From positions 1-46,539 of the forward strand of contig CAYMFF010000017.1 in the NCBI GenBank assembly GCA_964389575.1: a DNA stretch of 46,539 nt. Direction: 5' to 3'. A program made the translations under genes and the position numbers. The notes under the pieces are model-generated. The model had not been told where the DNA came from. It worked only from the letters and a program-made list of their open reading frames with translations, and made no database searches. This document shows, piece by piece, positions 1 through 7,919 of this stretch. This stretch comes from JAGNRR01 sp964389575 (GTDB lineage: Bacteria > Bacteroidota > Bacteroidia > Chitinophagales > Chitinophagaceae). Positions within the stretch are counted from its first letter, which is position 1; the number at the start of each line of letters is the position of its first letter.

Positions 1-2
1 AA

Positions 3-101
3 AGAGTAAAAGTAAACGCCGACTTGCGCTATGACTTCCCAAAAGAAGCGGAAGATATCGTTTTTGAGTATCTGGATTTGTATAGTAAAGAATGTAAATA
101 G
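3..101 (+). CDS. 3' end of an unidentified protein (5' truncated by window edge)
   Basis: An open frame enters from the left edge and ends at TAG (99-101), giving 32 C-terminal residues that include DLRYDFPKEAEDIVFEYLDL. The other two plus frames stop within the first 35 bases. The composition is acidic and protein-like, but the fragment is too short to place in a family. It converges on the minus-strand gene ending at 139, leaving only 37 bases between the two stops with no clear terminator hairpin. Confidence 0.5.
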   Translation, partial: RVKVNADLRYDFPKEAEDIVFEYLDLYSKECK

Positions 102-138
102 TTGCATGTAGGTTATCTTTTATTTCGAAATAGTTATC

Positions 139-615
139 TTAATCTACAACTAAAAAGTTGACGTAGCAAGTACTTCCGTATCCTGATACCCTTAATTCAA
201 AAGATTGTTGATCAATAAATCCTTTACAGATATCATAGTTCTTCAGTCTTTCTTTATCAATGATATTCCAATTACAGCCTCTTTCTTTTAAAGTGTCAAT
301 TTCAATCCTGTAATTATTTAAATATTTCGACAACTCCCGAAATACGACTTTTCGTTCAATATTTGTAACATACTCAACTTCCCACCCGGCTCCGAAATTT
401 GGTGTTGATTCGTGCCTATAATATTGAATAGAATTTGCTTCACCAATAACTGGAAGCTCGGAGACAATTAAATTATCAAAGTATAGTTTAAATAGAATTG
501 AATTCTTACTGTCAAAATTTTTACCACTCATTCCTATTTGAAACCCAACGAACAAATAAGCAATAAGTCCAATAATTATTGAAAACAGAAATAAATATTT
601 TATTCTTTTATACAA
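139..615 (-). CDS. Hypothetical membrane-anchored protein
   Basis: This 158-residue protein has a basic start (MYKRIK) followed by one hydrophobic segment at about residues 8-28, and the rest is soluble. That suggests a single N-terminal membrane anchor with an extracytoplasmic domain. There is no lipobox Cys after the hydrophobic stretch. Three Cys occur in the C-terminal half (in RGCNWN, YDICKG and GSTCYV), so disulphides are possible if it is exported. I do not recognise a family. It lies 35 bases downstream of the dipeptidyl peptidase gene start on the same strand and could be independently expressed. It may equally be a lineage-specific orphan. Confidence 0.6.
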   Translation of the reverse strand: MYKRIKYLFLFSIIIGLIAYLFVGFQIGMSGKNFDSKNSILFKLYFDNLIVSELPVIGEANSIQYYRHESTPNFGAGWEVEYVTNIERKVVFRELSKYLNNYRIEIDTLKERGCNWNIIDKERLKNYDICKGFIDQQSFELRVSGYGSTCYVNFLVVD

Positions 616-650
616 TTTAAATTATTCCAATTACTTAGAAAATTGATCGG

Positions 651-2822
651 TTATAATTTCTTCAACCAAAAATCAGTCATTTTCTTATATAAGTGATAAC
701 GAGTATTACCTCCATAAATTCCGTGATTTCGGTTTGGGTAAATCTCACTATCAAATTCTACATCTGCTTTTATCATTGCATTTATCATCTCCATAGTGTT
801 TTGGTAATGTACATTGTCATCACCACTACCATGGATTAAAAGATAATTCCCTTTTATTTTATCTACCATATTAATGGGGCTATTGTCGTCATAGCCATCC
901 GGATTTTCTTGTGGAGTACGCATATAACGCTCGGTATAAATATTATCATAATAGCGCCAATTAGTAACCGGAGCCACAGCAATGGCACTTTTAAACACAT
1001 CAGCACCTTTGGCAATGCAGATGCTACTCATATAACCACCATAACTCCAACCCCAAATACCAATGCGATTGTTGTCGATAAAATCAAGATTCCCAAAATA
1101 CTGGGCGGCAGCAATTTGATCATCGGTTTCATATTTCCCTAATTGTTGATAGGTCATTTTTTTAAATTCTTCACCTCTGAATCCAGTTCCGCGTCCATCC
1201 ACACAAGCTATTACATAACCTTTTTGTGCTAACATTTGATACCACCAATAGTTTCCTCCTGGATAACGATTGGTTACCTGTTGCGAGCCAGGTCCACTGT
1301 ATTGAAACATAATTAATGGATATTGCTCTCCTACTTTAAAATTGCTGGGCTTAATCATCCAGCCATTTAACATTAATCCTTTATCCAATCTTACTTTAAT
1401 TAGTTCTTGCGGACTAATATCGTAATTCGTCAATTTATTTTTTAATCGAGCATTATCCTTTAGTACTCTAATTGTTTTGCCTGTATTATCTTTTAAAGTG
1501 TAAACAGGTGGCGTATTTACATTAGAATAGTTCTCCAAGAAATACTTAAACTGTTTGCTCCAAGAAATCGTGTTCCAGCCTTTATTTGGTGTAATCAACT
1601 TTTTTTCATCTCCTGTTATTTTAATGGAATACAGATTTCTTTCCATAGGAGATTTTTCGGCACTACTGTAATAGATTTTTCTTTGGTCTTCATAAACCTG
1701 TCCTTCAGACGATTCATCTACACCATAAAGTTTTACTACATCCCAATTCCCTTTTGTTAGCTGGCGAGGTCGTTTAGTTCGCATGTTGTAATAATAAATA
1801 TGGTTGTAACCATTTCTTTCACTGGTATGCACAAAAGCATTTTCGCTCTTCAAAAATGTAATTTCATCAGAGACTTCTACATAATATTTATTGTTTTCTT
1901 CATATACTTTTTCGTCGCGCAGATTCTTGGGATTTACTTTATAAAATCTCAATTGATTCTGATGACGATTTAATGTGAATATGATTAACTGTTTGTCATA
2001 CTGTGTCCATTTAATCCGCGGGATGTATTCTTCTTCATATTCTAAATATTCAGTTTGTTCTTTTCGTAAATTGTACAAACCTATTTTTAAAGTAGAATTC
2101 GGGTCACCTGCTTTCGGATACTTAAACTCATATTTTGTAGGATATAACTTACGGAAATACATCATAGTAAATTCGGGCACCGCTGTTTGATCGAAACGAT
2201 AAAAGGCTAAGTATTTTCCATCCGGACTCCATTGATAAGCCTTCGTGAATCCAAATTCTTCTTCATACACCCAATCACAGTTTCCATTTATAATATTTTT
2301 ATTCCCGTCGGTAGTAATTTGAACGGTTTCATTGTCACTAATGCTGTATAAATGCATATTGTTATCTTTCACAAAAGCAATGCGATCAGAAGTTGGCGAA
2401 AAACTAGCATGCAAAATATTGCTCTCGTTTACTAAAGTGGTTTTCTTATTTTCGATATCATACAGATAGACTTTATAGGCAGAACTTCGTCTATAAATTT
2501 GTTGCCCCGCAGTAAAAAGCAACATCTTTTTGCCATCGGCAGAAAAACGATATGAGGAAATGTTTAATTTATCTCCGTCGTAAGATAAGTCCTTATAGAA
2601 GTCATAGGACTTTACTTTACTACCCGTTTTAAAACTTCTTTCAATCAGTTCGCCTTCTTCTATTACTCGATAAGCTTCTCCACTTTCAGTAGAACTAAAA
2701 CCTCTCACAAAATCACCTCGAAAGGTCCCTTTTTTCCAAATATCTTCTAAGGTTACTTGCTTTTTTTGTGCGTTTAATCCGAGACTAAATAATGCTAAAA
2801 TAATGATGGCTAAATTTTTCAT
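651..2822 (-). CDS. Dipeptidyl peptidase IV (S9B family serine peptidase)
   Basis: A secreted exopeptidase expected to remove X-Pro or X-Ala dipeptides from peptide N-termini in the periplasm. The 723-residue protein has a signal peptide (MKNLAIIILALFSLGLNAQ), then an N-terminal beta-propeller region to about residue 470 (DPPIV_N) and a C-terminal alpha/beta hydrolase domain. The catalytic Ser is in GWSYGG (Ser593), with Asp668 in GSGDDNVH and His700 in NRNHG. The Ser-Asp and Asp-His spacings of 75 and 32 are close to the human enzyme. The double-Glu substrate motif is seen as DWVYEEEF (about 183-190), which separates DPP IV from prolyl oligopeptidase and acylaminoacyl peptidase. It is transcribed on its own behind the acyl-CoA dehydrogenase terminator. 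Confidence 0.93.
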   Translation of the reverse strand: MKNLAIIILALFSLGLNAQKKQVTLEDIWKKGTFRGDFVRGFSSTESGEAYRVIEEGELIERSFKTGSKVKSYDFYKDLSYDGDKLNISSYRFSADGKKMLLFTAGQQIYRRSSAYKVYLYDIENKKTTLVNESNILHASFSPTSDRIAFVKDNNMHLYSISDNETVQITTDGNKNIINGNCDWVYEEEFGFTKAYQWSPDGKYLAFYRFDQTAVPEFTMMYFRKLYPTKYEFKYPKAGDPNSTLKIGLYNLRKEQTEYLEYEEEYIPRIKWTQYDKQLIIFTLNRHQNQLRFYKVNPKNLRDEKVYEENNKYYVEVSDEITFLKSENAFVHTSERNGYNHIYYYNMRTKRPRQLTKGNWDVVKLYGVDESSEGQVYEDQRKIYYSSAEKSPMERNLYSIKITGDEKKLITPNKGWNTISWSKQFKYFLENYSNVNTPPVYTLKDNTGKTIRVLKDNARLKNKLTNYDISPQELIKVRLDKGLMLNGWMIKPSNFKVGEQYPLIMFQYSGPGSQQVTNRYPGGNYWWYQMLAQKGYVIACVDGRGTGFRGEEFKKMTYQQLGKYETDDQIAAAQYFGNLDFIDNNRIGIWGWSYGGYMSSICIAKGADVFKSAIAVAPVTNWRYYDNIYTERYMRTPQENPDGYDDNSPINMVDKIKGNYLLIHGSGDDNVHYQNTMEMINAMIKADVEFDSEIYPNRNHGIYGGNTRYHLYKKMTDFWLKKL

Positions 2823-2865
2823 ATTCTTGTGTAATTGACTCTAACTATTGTTAGGGACGTCCTAC

Positions 2866-2873
2866 CAAAGATA
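2866..2873 (-). promoter_or_regulatory. Candidate -7 box for the dipeptidyl peptidase gene
   Basis: The minus strand reads TATCTTTG, a full match to the Bacteroidota -7 consensus TAnnTTTG, 43 bases before the ATG at 2822. A TTG about 16 bases upstream of it could serve as the -33 element. The box overlaps the base of the hairpin at 2872-2901. No expression data; inferred from consensus only. Confidence 0.45.
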
Positions 2874-2901
2874 AACCCTCTTGAAAACTCAAGAGGGTTT
2901 A
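2872..2901 (-). terminator. Hairpin after the acyl-CoA dehydrogenase gene
   Basis: A perfect 13-base stem (2872-2884 with 2889-2901) encloses an AAAC loop, starting 22 bases beyond the stop of the acyl-CoA dehydrogenase gene. On the minus strand the stem is followed by CTTTGG rather than a long U tract, so it may be a weak intrinsic terminator or an RNA-stabilising 3' hairpin. The plus strand has a T run at about 2911-2916. Confidence 0.6.
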
Positions 2902-2923
2902 GATAAAATATTTTTTGATTCTT

Positions 2924-4063
2924 TTACTTTAGAATCCCACGAGCGATTACAATTCGTTGAATTTCACTCGTCCCTTCATAAATCTGAGTAATCTTAGCAT
3001 CGCGCATCAAACGCTCTACATGAAATTCTTTCACATAACCATATCCACCATGAACTTGCACCGCCTCATTGGTAATCCATTGAGCGTGATCACTAGCATA
3101 CATTTTAGCCATTGCCGCTGCTTGCGTATAATCTTCGCCTTGGTCTTTTAAGTATGCAGCTTTCAAACATAGCAAACGAGCAGCTTCGATAGTCGTAGCC
3201 ATATCCGCCAATTTAAATTGAATTGCTTGATGATTACTAATTTCCGTTCCAAACGCTTTTCGCTCTTTGGAATATTTGACAGCTAGTTCATATGCACCAC
3301 TAGCTATTCCCAATGCTTGTGAAGCAATTCCGATTCGTCCTCCCGATAGAATTTTCATAGCAAATTTGAAACCAAATCCATCTTCGCCAATTCTGTTTTC
3401 TTTAGGAACTTTTACATCCTGAAAACTGATTGAATGCGTATCGCTACCACGGATGCCCATTTTGTTTTCTTTAGCACCTACTTCAACACCGGGAGAATCT
3501 TTTTCTACGATAAACGCATTAATTCCTCTGTGCTTTTTTTCTATGTCGGTTTGTGCAATTACTATATAAAATGAAGCCGTGTTACCATTCGTAATCCAGT
3601 TTTTAATTCCATTCACTACATAATGATCTCCTTTATCTTCGGCCGTGGTGCGTTGTGAAGTGGCATCACTACCAGCCTCAGGTTCGCTTAATAAAAAAGC
3701 ACCTAACTTTTCTCCAGTAGCAGCAGGCTTTAAAAATTTCTCTTTTTGTTCTTCCGTACCATAGGTTTCTACTCCCCAACAATACAATGAATTATTTACA
3801 CTCATGCAGACTGAAGCCGAAGCATCTACTTTGGAAATTTCTTCCATGGCTAGTACGTACGAAATAGTATCCATACCACCTCCGTTATACTTGGGATCCA
3901 CCATCATGCCCATAAAACCAAGCTCGCCCATTTTTTTGATTTGCTCGGCCGGGAATTCTTGTTTTTCATCTCGGTCAATTACACCAGGCAACAGCTCATT
4001 CTGAGCAAAGTCTCGTGCCGCTTGTTGTATCATTAAATGTTCTTCGGAAAGTTGGAAATTCAT
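2924..4063 (-). CDS. Acyl-CoA dehydrogenase (short/branched-chain type)
   Basis: FAD flavoenzyme that introduces the alpha-beta double bond into acyl-CoA in fatty-acid or branched-chain amino-acid degradation. The 379-residue length is typical. The signatures FLLSEPEAGSD (123-133) and WITNG (156-160) contact FAD and substrate, RKAFGT and QVHGGYGY occur in the C-terminal helical domain, and the catalytic base is Glu363 in QIYEGTSEIQR, as in butyryl-CoA and short-chain dehydrogenases. Substrate chain length cannot be read from sequence; butyryl-, isovaleryl- or 2-methylbutyryl-CoA are all plausible. No electron-transfer flavoprotein gene is in the window. A consensus -7 box lies 17 bases before the ATG and a hairpin follows the stop, so it is probably monocistronic. 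Confidence 0.93.
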   Translation of the reverse strand: MNFQLSEEHLMIQQAARDFAQNELLPGVIDRDEKQEFPAEQIKKMGELGFMGMMVDPKYNGGGMDTISYVLAMEEISKVDASASVCMSVNNSLYCWGVETYGTEEQKEKFLKPAATGEKLGAFLLSEPEAGSDATSQRTTAEDKGDHYVVNGIKNWITNGNTASFYIVIAQTDIEKKHRGINAFIVEKDSPGVEVGAKENKMGIRGSDTHSISFQDVKVPKENRIGEDGFGFKFAMKILSGGRIGIASQALGIASGAYELAVKYSKERKAFGTEISNHQAIQFKLADMATTIEAARLLCLKAAYLKDQGEDYTQAAAMAKMYASDHAQWITNEAVQVHGGYGYVKEFHVERLMRDAKITQIYEGTSEIQRIVIARGILK

Positions 4064-4080
4064 ATCAATAATTTGAAGTG

Positions 4081-4088
4081 CAAAGATA
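4081..4088 (-). promoter_or_regulatory. Candidate -7 box for acyl-CoA dehydrogenase
   Basis: The minus strand reads TATCTTTG, matching TAnnTTTG, with its last base 17 bases before the ATG at 4063, a short leader like others in this window. I see no good -33 TTG at the usual spacing. Confidence 0.45.
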
Positions 4089-4291
4089 CAGTGCAGTCCA
4101 TAGTGAATAGAAAATACTGAATAGATTTTTTTGCTTTAGAATCATCTACAACAAATGGCCAATTGAATTTTCTGTTCAAAAAAATGCCCGTTATAAACTA
4201 CCAATTTCCAATAAAAAATATGTGTATAACCACCCGACGTAATTAACAATCTGCTTAATAAATTTAACAAAGCCAACTCGCTCGATCTCAA

Positions 4292-4299
4292 TATCTTTG
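4292..4299 (+). promoter_or_regulatory. Candidate -7 box almost touching the serine hydrolase start codon
   Basis: TATCTTTG matches the TAnnTTTG consensus but ends only five bases before the ATG at 4305. If used, the transcript would begin at or next to the start codon. No TTG is present 17-23 bases upstream, so this may be fortuitous. Confidence 0.35.
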
Positions 4300-4304
4300 A
4301 GCTT

Positions 4305-5477
4305 ATGAATCTTAAAATGCTTTTAATAGCCACCTGTGCTCTATTTTTCATTACGAATAGCGCTCAATCGGCTCCTGATAACGTTCCTGATTTCGGAAGA
4401 ATGACTTACGATTTCAGAAATCCAAATTCTAGAAAGCATAAAGAAATTATCAGAAAATTAGATAGTATGTATGCTGGTGAGGTAGCCCGTGGGTTCAACG
4501 GTAGTGTTTTAATTGGTTATAGAGGAAAGATTGTTTACGAGCGCTATTTTGGTTATGCCAATCGTGCCAAGGGAATCAAATGGAGTCCTAATACAAGAAG
4601 TCAATTAGCTTCTACTTCAAAAACGTTTACGAGTGCAGCTGTTTTAGCCTTGGCTGATAAAGGATTATTGAATTTAAATGATTTGGTAACGAAACACATT
4701 CCTGAATTTCCTTATAAGACGATTACCGTAAAAATGCTATTGAACCATCGTAGCGGAATTAAAGATTATGTTTATGCCAAACATGCTAAACCTCGTAATG
4801 GAGGAAAATACTTTGATAATCAAGACGTGATTAATTGGCTTTCTCGCGTGCAACCCAGCAAGCATTTTATCCCGAATACAAATTTTAAATATAGCAATAG
4901 CAATTATGCGATTTTAGGATCTATTGTCGAACGAGTTAGCGGTATGCGTTTTAAGTATTTTGTAGAACGTTTTGTTTTTAAAAAATTAGGAATGGAAAAT
5001 ACTGAAATCCATGATCCAAATCTTTTTACACCTTATAATGTAGCGCTGAGTTATAAAAATGGCCGACATTACAAGGATATGTATCAAGACGGGGTTTACG
5101 GAGACAAAGGTGTTTATAGTTGTGTGCGAGATTTATACAAATGGGATCAATCCTTGTATTCTAATAAATTATTAAAATGGGGCACCTTAAAAGATGCTTT
5201 TAAACCCTATAGCTTTGAAAAACGTTCACAGCGAAATTATGGCTTAGGCTGGCGTATGATTCACTACCCTACGGAAAATATGAAGGTGGTTTATCATAAT
5301 GGTTTATGGCATGGTAATAACACTTGTTTTTACCGTTTTGTAAACGATAATTTCTCAATTATTGTGTTGGGTAATAACTATTCTAGTAGAATCTATAAAC
5401 AACCCGCCAAAATCTTTAGAATCATAGCTCCTAAAGAAAAACCCGTTCTCTACGAAGATCAGAAAGAAAGAGGCTAA
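4305..5477 (+). CDS. Beta-lactamase-fold serine hydrolase (class C-like, exported)
   Basis: A secreted protein of the penicillin-binding/class C beta-lactamase superfamily (Pfam Beta-lactamase), 390 residues. A signal peptide covers about residues 1-22 (MNLKMLLIATCALFFITNSA). The catalytic triad of the family is visible: Ser103-x-x-Lys106 in ASTSKTF, Tyr196-Ser-Asn198 in KYSNSN, and His331-Asn-Gly in place of the KTG box. HxG in that position is common in esterases and D-amino peptidases of the family, so this is more likely an esterase or peptidase than an antibiotic-inactivating enzyme. Substrate is unknown. An alternative start at Met5 (4317) would lose the lysine of the signal peptide n-region, so the first ATG is preferred. 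Its stop abuts the convergent gene's stop. Confidence 0.85.
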   Translation: MNLKMLLIATCALFFITNSAQSAPDNVPDFGRMTYDFRNPNSRKHKEIIRKLDSMYAGEVARGFNGSVLIGYRGKIVYERYFGYANRAKGIKWSPNTRSQLASTSKTFTSAAVLALADKGLLNLNDLVTKHIPEFPYKTITVKMLLNHRSGIKDYVYAKHAKPRNGGKYFDNQDVINWLSRVQPSKHFIPNTNFKYSNSNYAILGSIVERVSGMRFKYFVERFVFKKLGMENTEIHDPNLFTPYNVALSYKNGRHYKDMYQDGVYGDKGVYSCVRDLYKWDQSLYSNKLLKWGTLKDAFKPYSFEKRSQRNYGLGWRMIHYPTENMKVVYHNGLWHGNNTCFYRFVNDNFSIIVLGNNYSSRIYKQPAKIFRIIAPKEKPVLYEDQKERG

Positions 5478-6074
5478 TTAATTCTGGATAACAATCTTGG
5501 TTGTATCACAAAATTTATCGTTTATACAATAATAGTGATACGTAATCGCTTGTCCGCTCGGAGGATTCTGCGGATCAGGCGCATAACGATAACAGCCATT
5601 AGCCAATGTTTCTAAAAGCAAATAACCAGTAGGTGCTCCAGCGGTGCTATAATATGCATCAGGGTCATTAATATCTAAATCATCCACTACTGTACAAGCT
5701 GTAATTGTATCAGTAGAATTTGGAGGAGCTAAATTTATAGTAGAAGTTGTAAAAGTCTCGGATACTACTTTTAGCGTTCTTGTGGTGACATAATCATTGG
5801 CATATTCATTATTACTAACCGCTAATTTTATATTGTAAGTTGTCGGTGTAGCACTTGTGATGCCCACTTTGTTTTGGGCACTAAAAACACCATTGGGCAA
5901 CTCCCAACGTTGTGAATCATAATGGTCCGAGCAATTTTCAAGCTCAATTGTATCTTTCGTAGTAATGACCAAAGGCTCCTCAGGACAAATTCGTGCTCGT
6001 GGCTCTTTTGATTTGATACAAGAAGCCATAGATATTATCAGGACGCTAAAAACAAGTATTTCTAATGATTTCAT
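5478..6074 (-). CDS. Lipoprotein with PKD/Ig-like domain
   Basis: A 198-residue lipoprotein: the signal sequence ends in a lipobox (ISMASC, Cys19), and residues after Cys are IKSKEP. Residues about 30-108 resemble a PKD/Ig-like beta-sandwich (DTIELENCSD, the WELPNG region, then TYNIKLAVSN). A second beta-rich part to the C-terminus carries four Cys and ends in TKIVIQN. Such domains usually mediate surface adhesion or protein contacts. No catalytic motif is visible. The stop codon directly abuts the stop of the convergent serine hydrolase, and the gene sits 72 bases downstream of rsmG on the same strand. Function unknown. Confidence 0.7.
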   Translation of the reverse strand: MKSLEILVFSVLIISMASCIKSKEPRARICPEEPLVITTKDTIELENCSDHYDSQRWELPNGVFSAQNKVGITSATPTTYNIKLAVSNNEYANDYVTTRTLKVVSETFTTSTINLAPPNSTDTITACTVVDDLDINDPDAYYSTAGAPTGYLLLETLANGCYRYAPDPQNPPSGQAITYHYYCINDKFCDTTKIVIQN

Positions 6075-6146
6075 AAATGTTACTATTCGTTTCGTAAATG
6101 TAAGGCAAAAACAGCTTTTTTCTGAACAAAGAAGAGAACAAGAATT

Positions 6147-6776
6147 CTACTTCTTTACATAAAGAACATACTTCTCTTCAAACACATCCGGTTCATCAAA
6201 AATGGTTTGCATATCCCACATCATAGGCCGTGTATTACTTTCTGAAATTTCTTGGTTCAAATCGCCTCCTTTTAAGCAGATTAATCCATTGTCCAATTCA
6301 TTATTTGTGCCTTTGCGAATTAAGGGTGAAGACCAGCGCCACAACTTAGCCAACGGTGCCACGGCTCTGCTCACTGCAAAGTCAAAAGAATTCCGATGCT
6401 TAATTTCTTCGGCACGCTTCCAAATGACCGCTACATTATCTAATTTAAGATCTTCCGCTATTGCACGCACTACATTAAGTTTCTTATTGATACTATCGCA
6501 CAAAACGAATTCAACTTCCGGGTAAAAAATAGCCAACGGAATTCCTGGAAAACCACCTCCTGTGCCAATATCAAGAACACGCGTTTTATCGGCAAAATCT
6601 GCAATCGCAGCAATGGAAAGTGAATGTAAAATATGCTTGGGGTATAATTGTTCAATGTCTTTTCTAGAAATTACATTAATCTGTTGATTCCAATTTTTAT
6701 ACAATTCTCCTAAGGCTTCAAATTGTTGCAACTGTAAGTCGCTAAAATCTCCAAAATATTTTTTTATTACTTCCAT
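6147..6776 (-). CDS. rsmG: 16S rRNA (guanine527-N7)-methyltransferase RsmG
   Basis: SAM-dependent methyltransferase that makes m7G527 in the 530 loop of 16S rRNA; also known as GidB. The 209-residue length is normal. The SAM-binding motif is VLDIGTGGGFPGIP (67-80), followed by an acidic CDS motif at the end of strand 2 (VLCDSINKK) and the conserved SRAVAPLAKL (136-145) and LKGG (168-171) of the family. The gene start overlaps the upstream glycosyltransferase stop by 10 bases, indicating translational coupling and a two-gene transcript. The glycosyltransferase partner has no obvious functional link to rRNA methylation. Confidence 0.96.
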   Translation of the reverse strand: MEVIKKYFGDFSDLQLQQFEALGELYKNWNQQINVISRKDIEQLYPKHILHSLSIAAIADFADKTRVLDIGTGGGFPGIPLAIFYPEVEFVLCDSINKKLNVVRAIAEDLKLDNVAVIWKRAEEIKHRNSFDFAVSRAVAPLAKLWRWSSPLIRKGTNNELDNGLICLKGGDLNQEISESNTRPMMWDMQTIFDEPDVFEEKYVLYVKK

Positions 6777-7897
6777 TCTATAATTTTGGGTTTAAAAAAG
6801 ATGCTTGGAATATTCTTTATGTAATAAAAGATAGTCCAACTGTCATAATACCATATGCGCGTTGCTAAATCCGATTCGCCTAGTTTTTTCATTGCAGTAT
6901 ATTGTATGATTCCCAAATAAATCCACCGGAAAAAGAAGATGCCAAGAGCAAACCAAATCCACGGTTTGAAAAAGCAACAAGCTATCAAACTTACATATAA
7001 GAAAAAATGTGAAAAAGCCAATAAGCCCAATAGCAGTTTATGCTTGAATTTATAATATCGACCTGTAGTCAAATGCCGTTTCTTTTGAAATTTCCAGGCA
7101 GCTTTACTGTTTTTTGCATCAGAAAACATAAACGTTTCAGGAGATAAAACCACTGCTGTATTTCTACGATTTGCTACAGCATTGATAAATAAATCATCGT
7201 CTCCAGATAGCAATTGATAATGTTTAGAAAAACCTTTATTATCATTAAAAAGAGACTTTTTATACGCCAAATTGCGTCCAACACCCATATACGGTATTTT
7301 ACTGATTGCTAAACTCAAATATTGTAAAGCCGCATAAAACGTCTCAAATCTGATATTTCTATTGAGGCTTGTTTTTTCCTTGGTGTAAGGCGCATAACCA
7401 ATTACAATATCTTTGTTATCATAAAATGGCTGAACCATATCTCGCAACCAATATTTTGAATTCGGCTCGCAATCCGCATCGGTTAGTAAAAGGTGTTCAT
7501 ACTTTGCCTGTTTAATTCCCATAGACAGTGGAAATTTCTTTCCCTTCATGTTTCTGGATTCTTGGGTTAAATTCAAAATATTGAGGTGCGGATTATTTTT
7601 CACTAAATCACGCAATAGATAAATAGAATCATCCGAAGAATTATCATTTACGATCAATACTTCAAAATTAGATGCCCCTTGATGTTCGTATAATTGATTA
7701 AGGATATAGGGAAGATTTTTTTGTAAATTCGCCTGCTCATTGTGGGCACAAATGATAATGCTTATCGGAAGTGTTGTTTGATAGTTCGTATTATTGCTGT
7801 TCTTATAAAAAGATAAACGAATAAAGAAAACAAAATAATAGACCAATTGCACCAACGCAAAAAAGCAAAATAAAATAAAAATGATTTGGCCTAACAC
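6767..7897 (-). CDS. Membrane-anchored family 2 glycosyltransferase
   Basis: A 376-residue protein with an N-terminal membrane helix (about 4-26), a cytoplasmic GT-A domain beginning at LPISIIICAHNE (43-54), and two or three C-terminal membrane helices (about 285-345). The nucleotide-sugar and metal motifs are VNDNSSDDS and the DxD in LLTDADCEP (Asp140, Asp142). The acceptor-side motif is GDDDLFINAVANRR, and QKKRHLTTG stands where processive enzymes have QxxRW. This architecture is common in polysaccharide and glycolipid synthesis; the sugar cannot be predicted. Translation must begin at the GTG (7897): an in-frame TGA lies two codons upstream and no internal Met occurs before the GT domain. 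The divergent tgt start is only 22 bases away. Confidence 0.88.
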   Translation of the reverse strand: MLGQIIFILFCFFALVQLVYYFVFFIRLSFYKNSNNTNYQTTLPISIIICAHNEQANLQKNLPYILNQLYEHQGASNFEVLIVNDNSSDDSIYLLRDLVKNNPHLNILNLTQESRNMKGKKFPLSMGIKQAKYEHLLLTDADCEPNSKYWLRDMVQPFYDNKDIVIGYAPYTKEKTSLNRNIRFETFYAALQYLSLAISKIPYMGVGRNLAYKKSLFNDNKGFSKHYQLLSGDDDLFINAVANRRNTAVVLSPETFMFSDAKNSKAAWKFQKKRHLTTGRYYKFKHKLLLGLLAFSHFFLYVSLIACCFFKPWIWFALGIFFFRWIYLGIIQYTAMKKLGESDLATRIWYYDSWTIFYYIKNIPSIFFKPKIIEWK

Positions 7898-7919
7898 GGC
7901 TCAAAACTACATCAACCCA

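Noticed and set aside
4142..4351. A 69-residue minus-strand open frame over the start of the serine hydrolase
   Set aside because: It overlaps the likely promoter and signal-peptide region of the real gene, has no recognisable domain or signal, and its composition is not protein-like.
7881..7919. An earlier ATG for tgt adding 13 residues
   Set aside because: The added residues do not resemble Tgt N-termini and overlap the start of the divergent glycosyltransferase.
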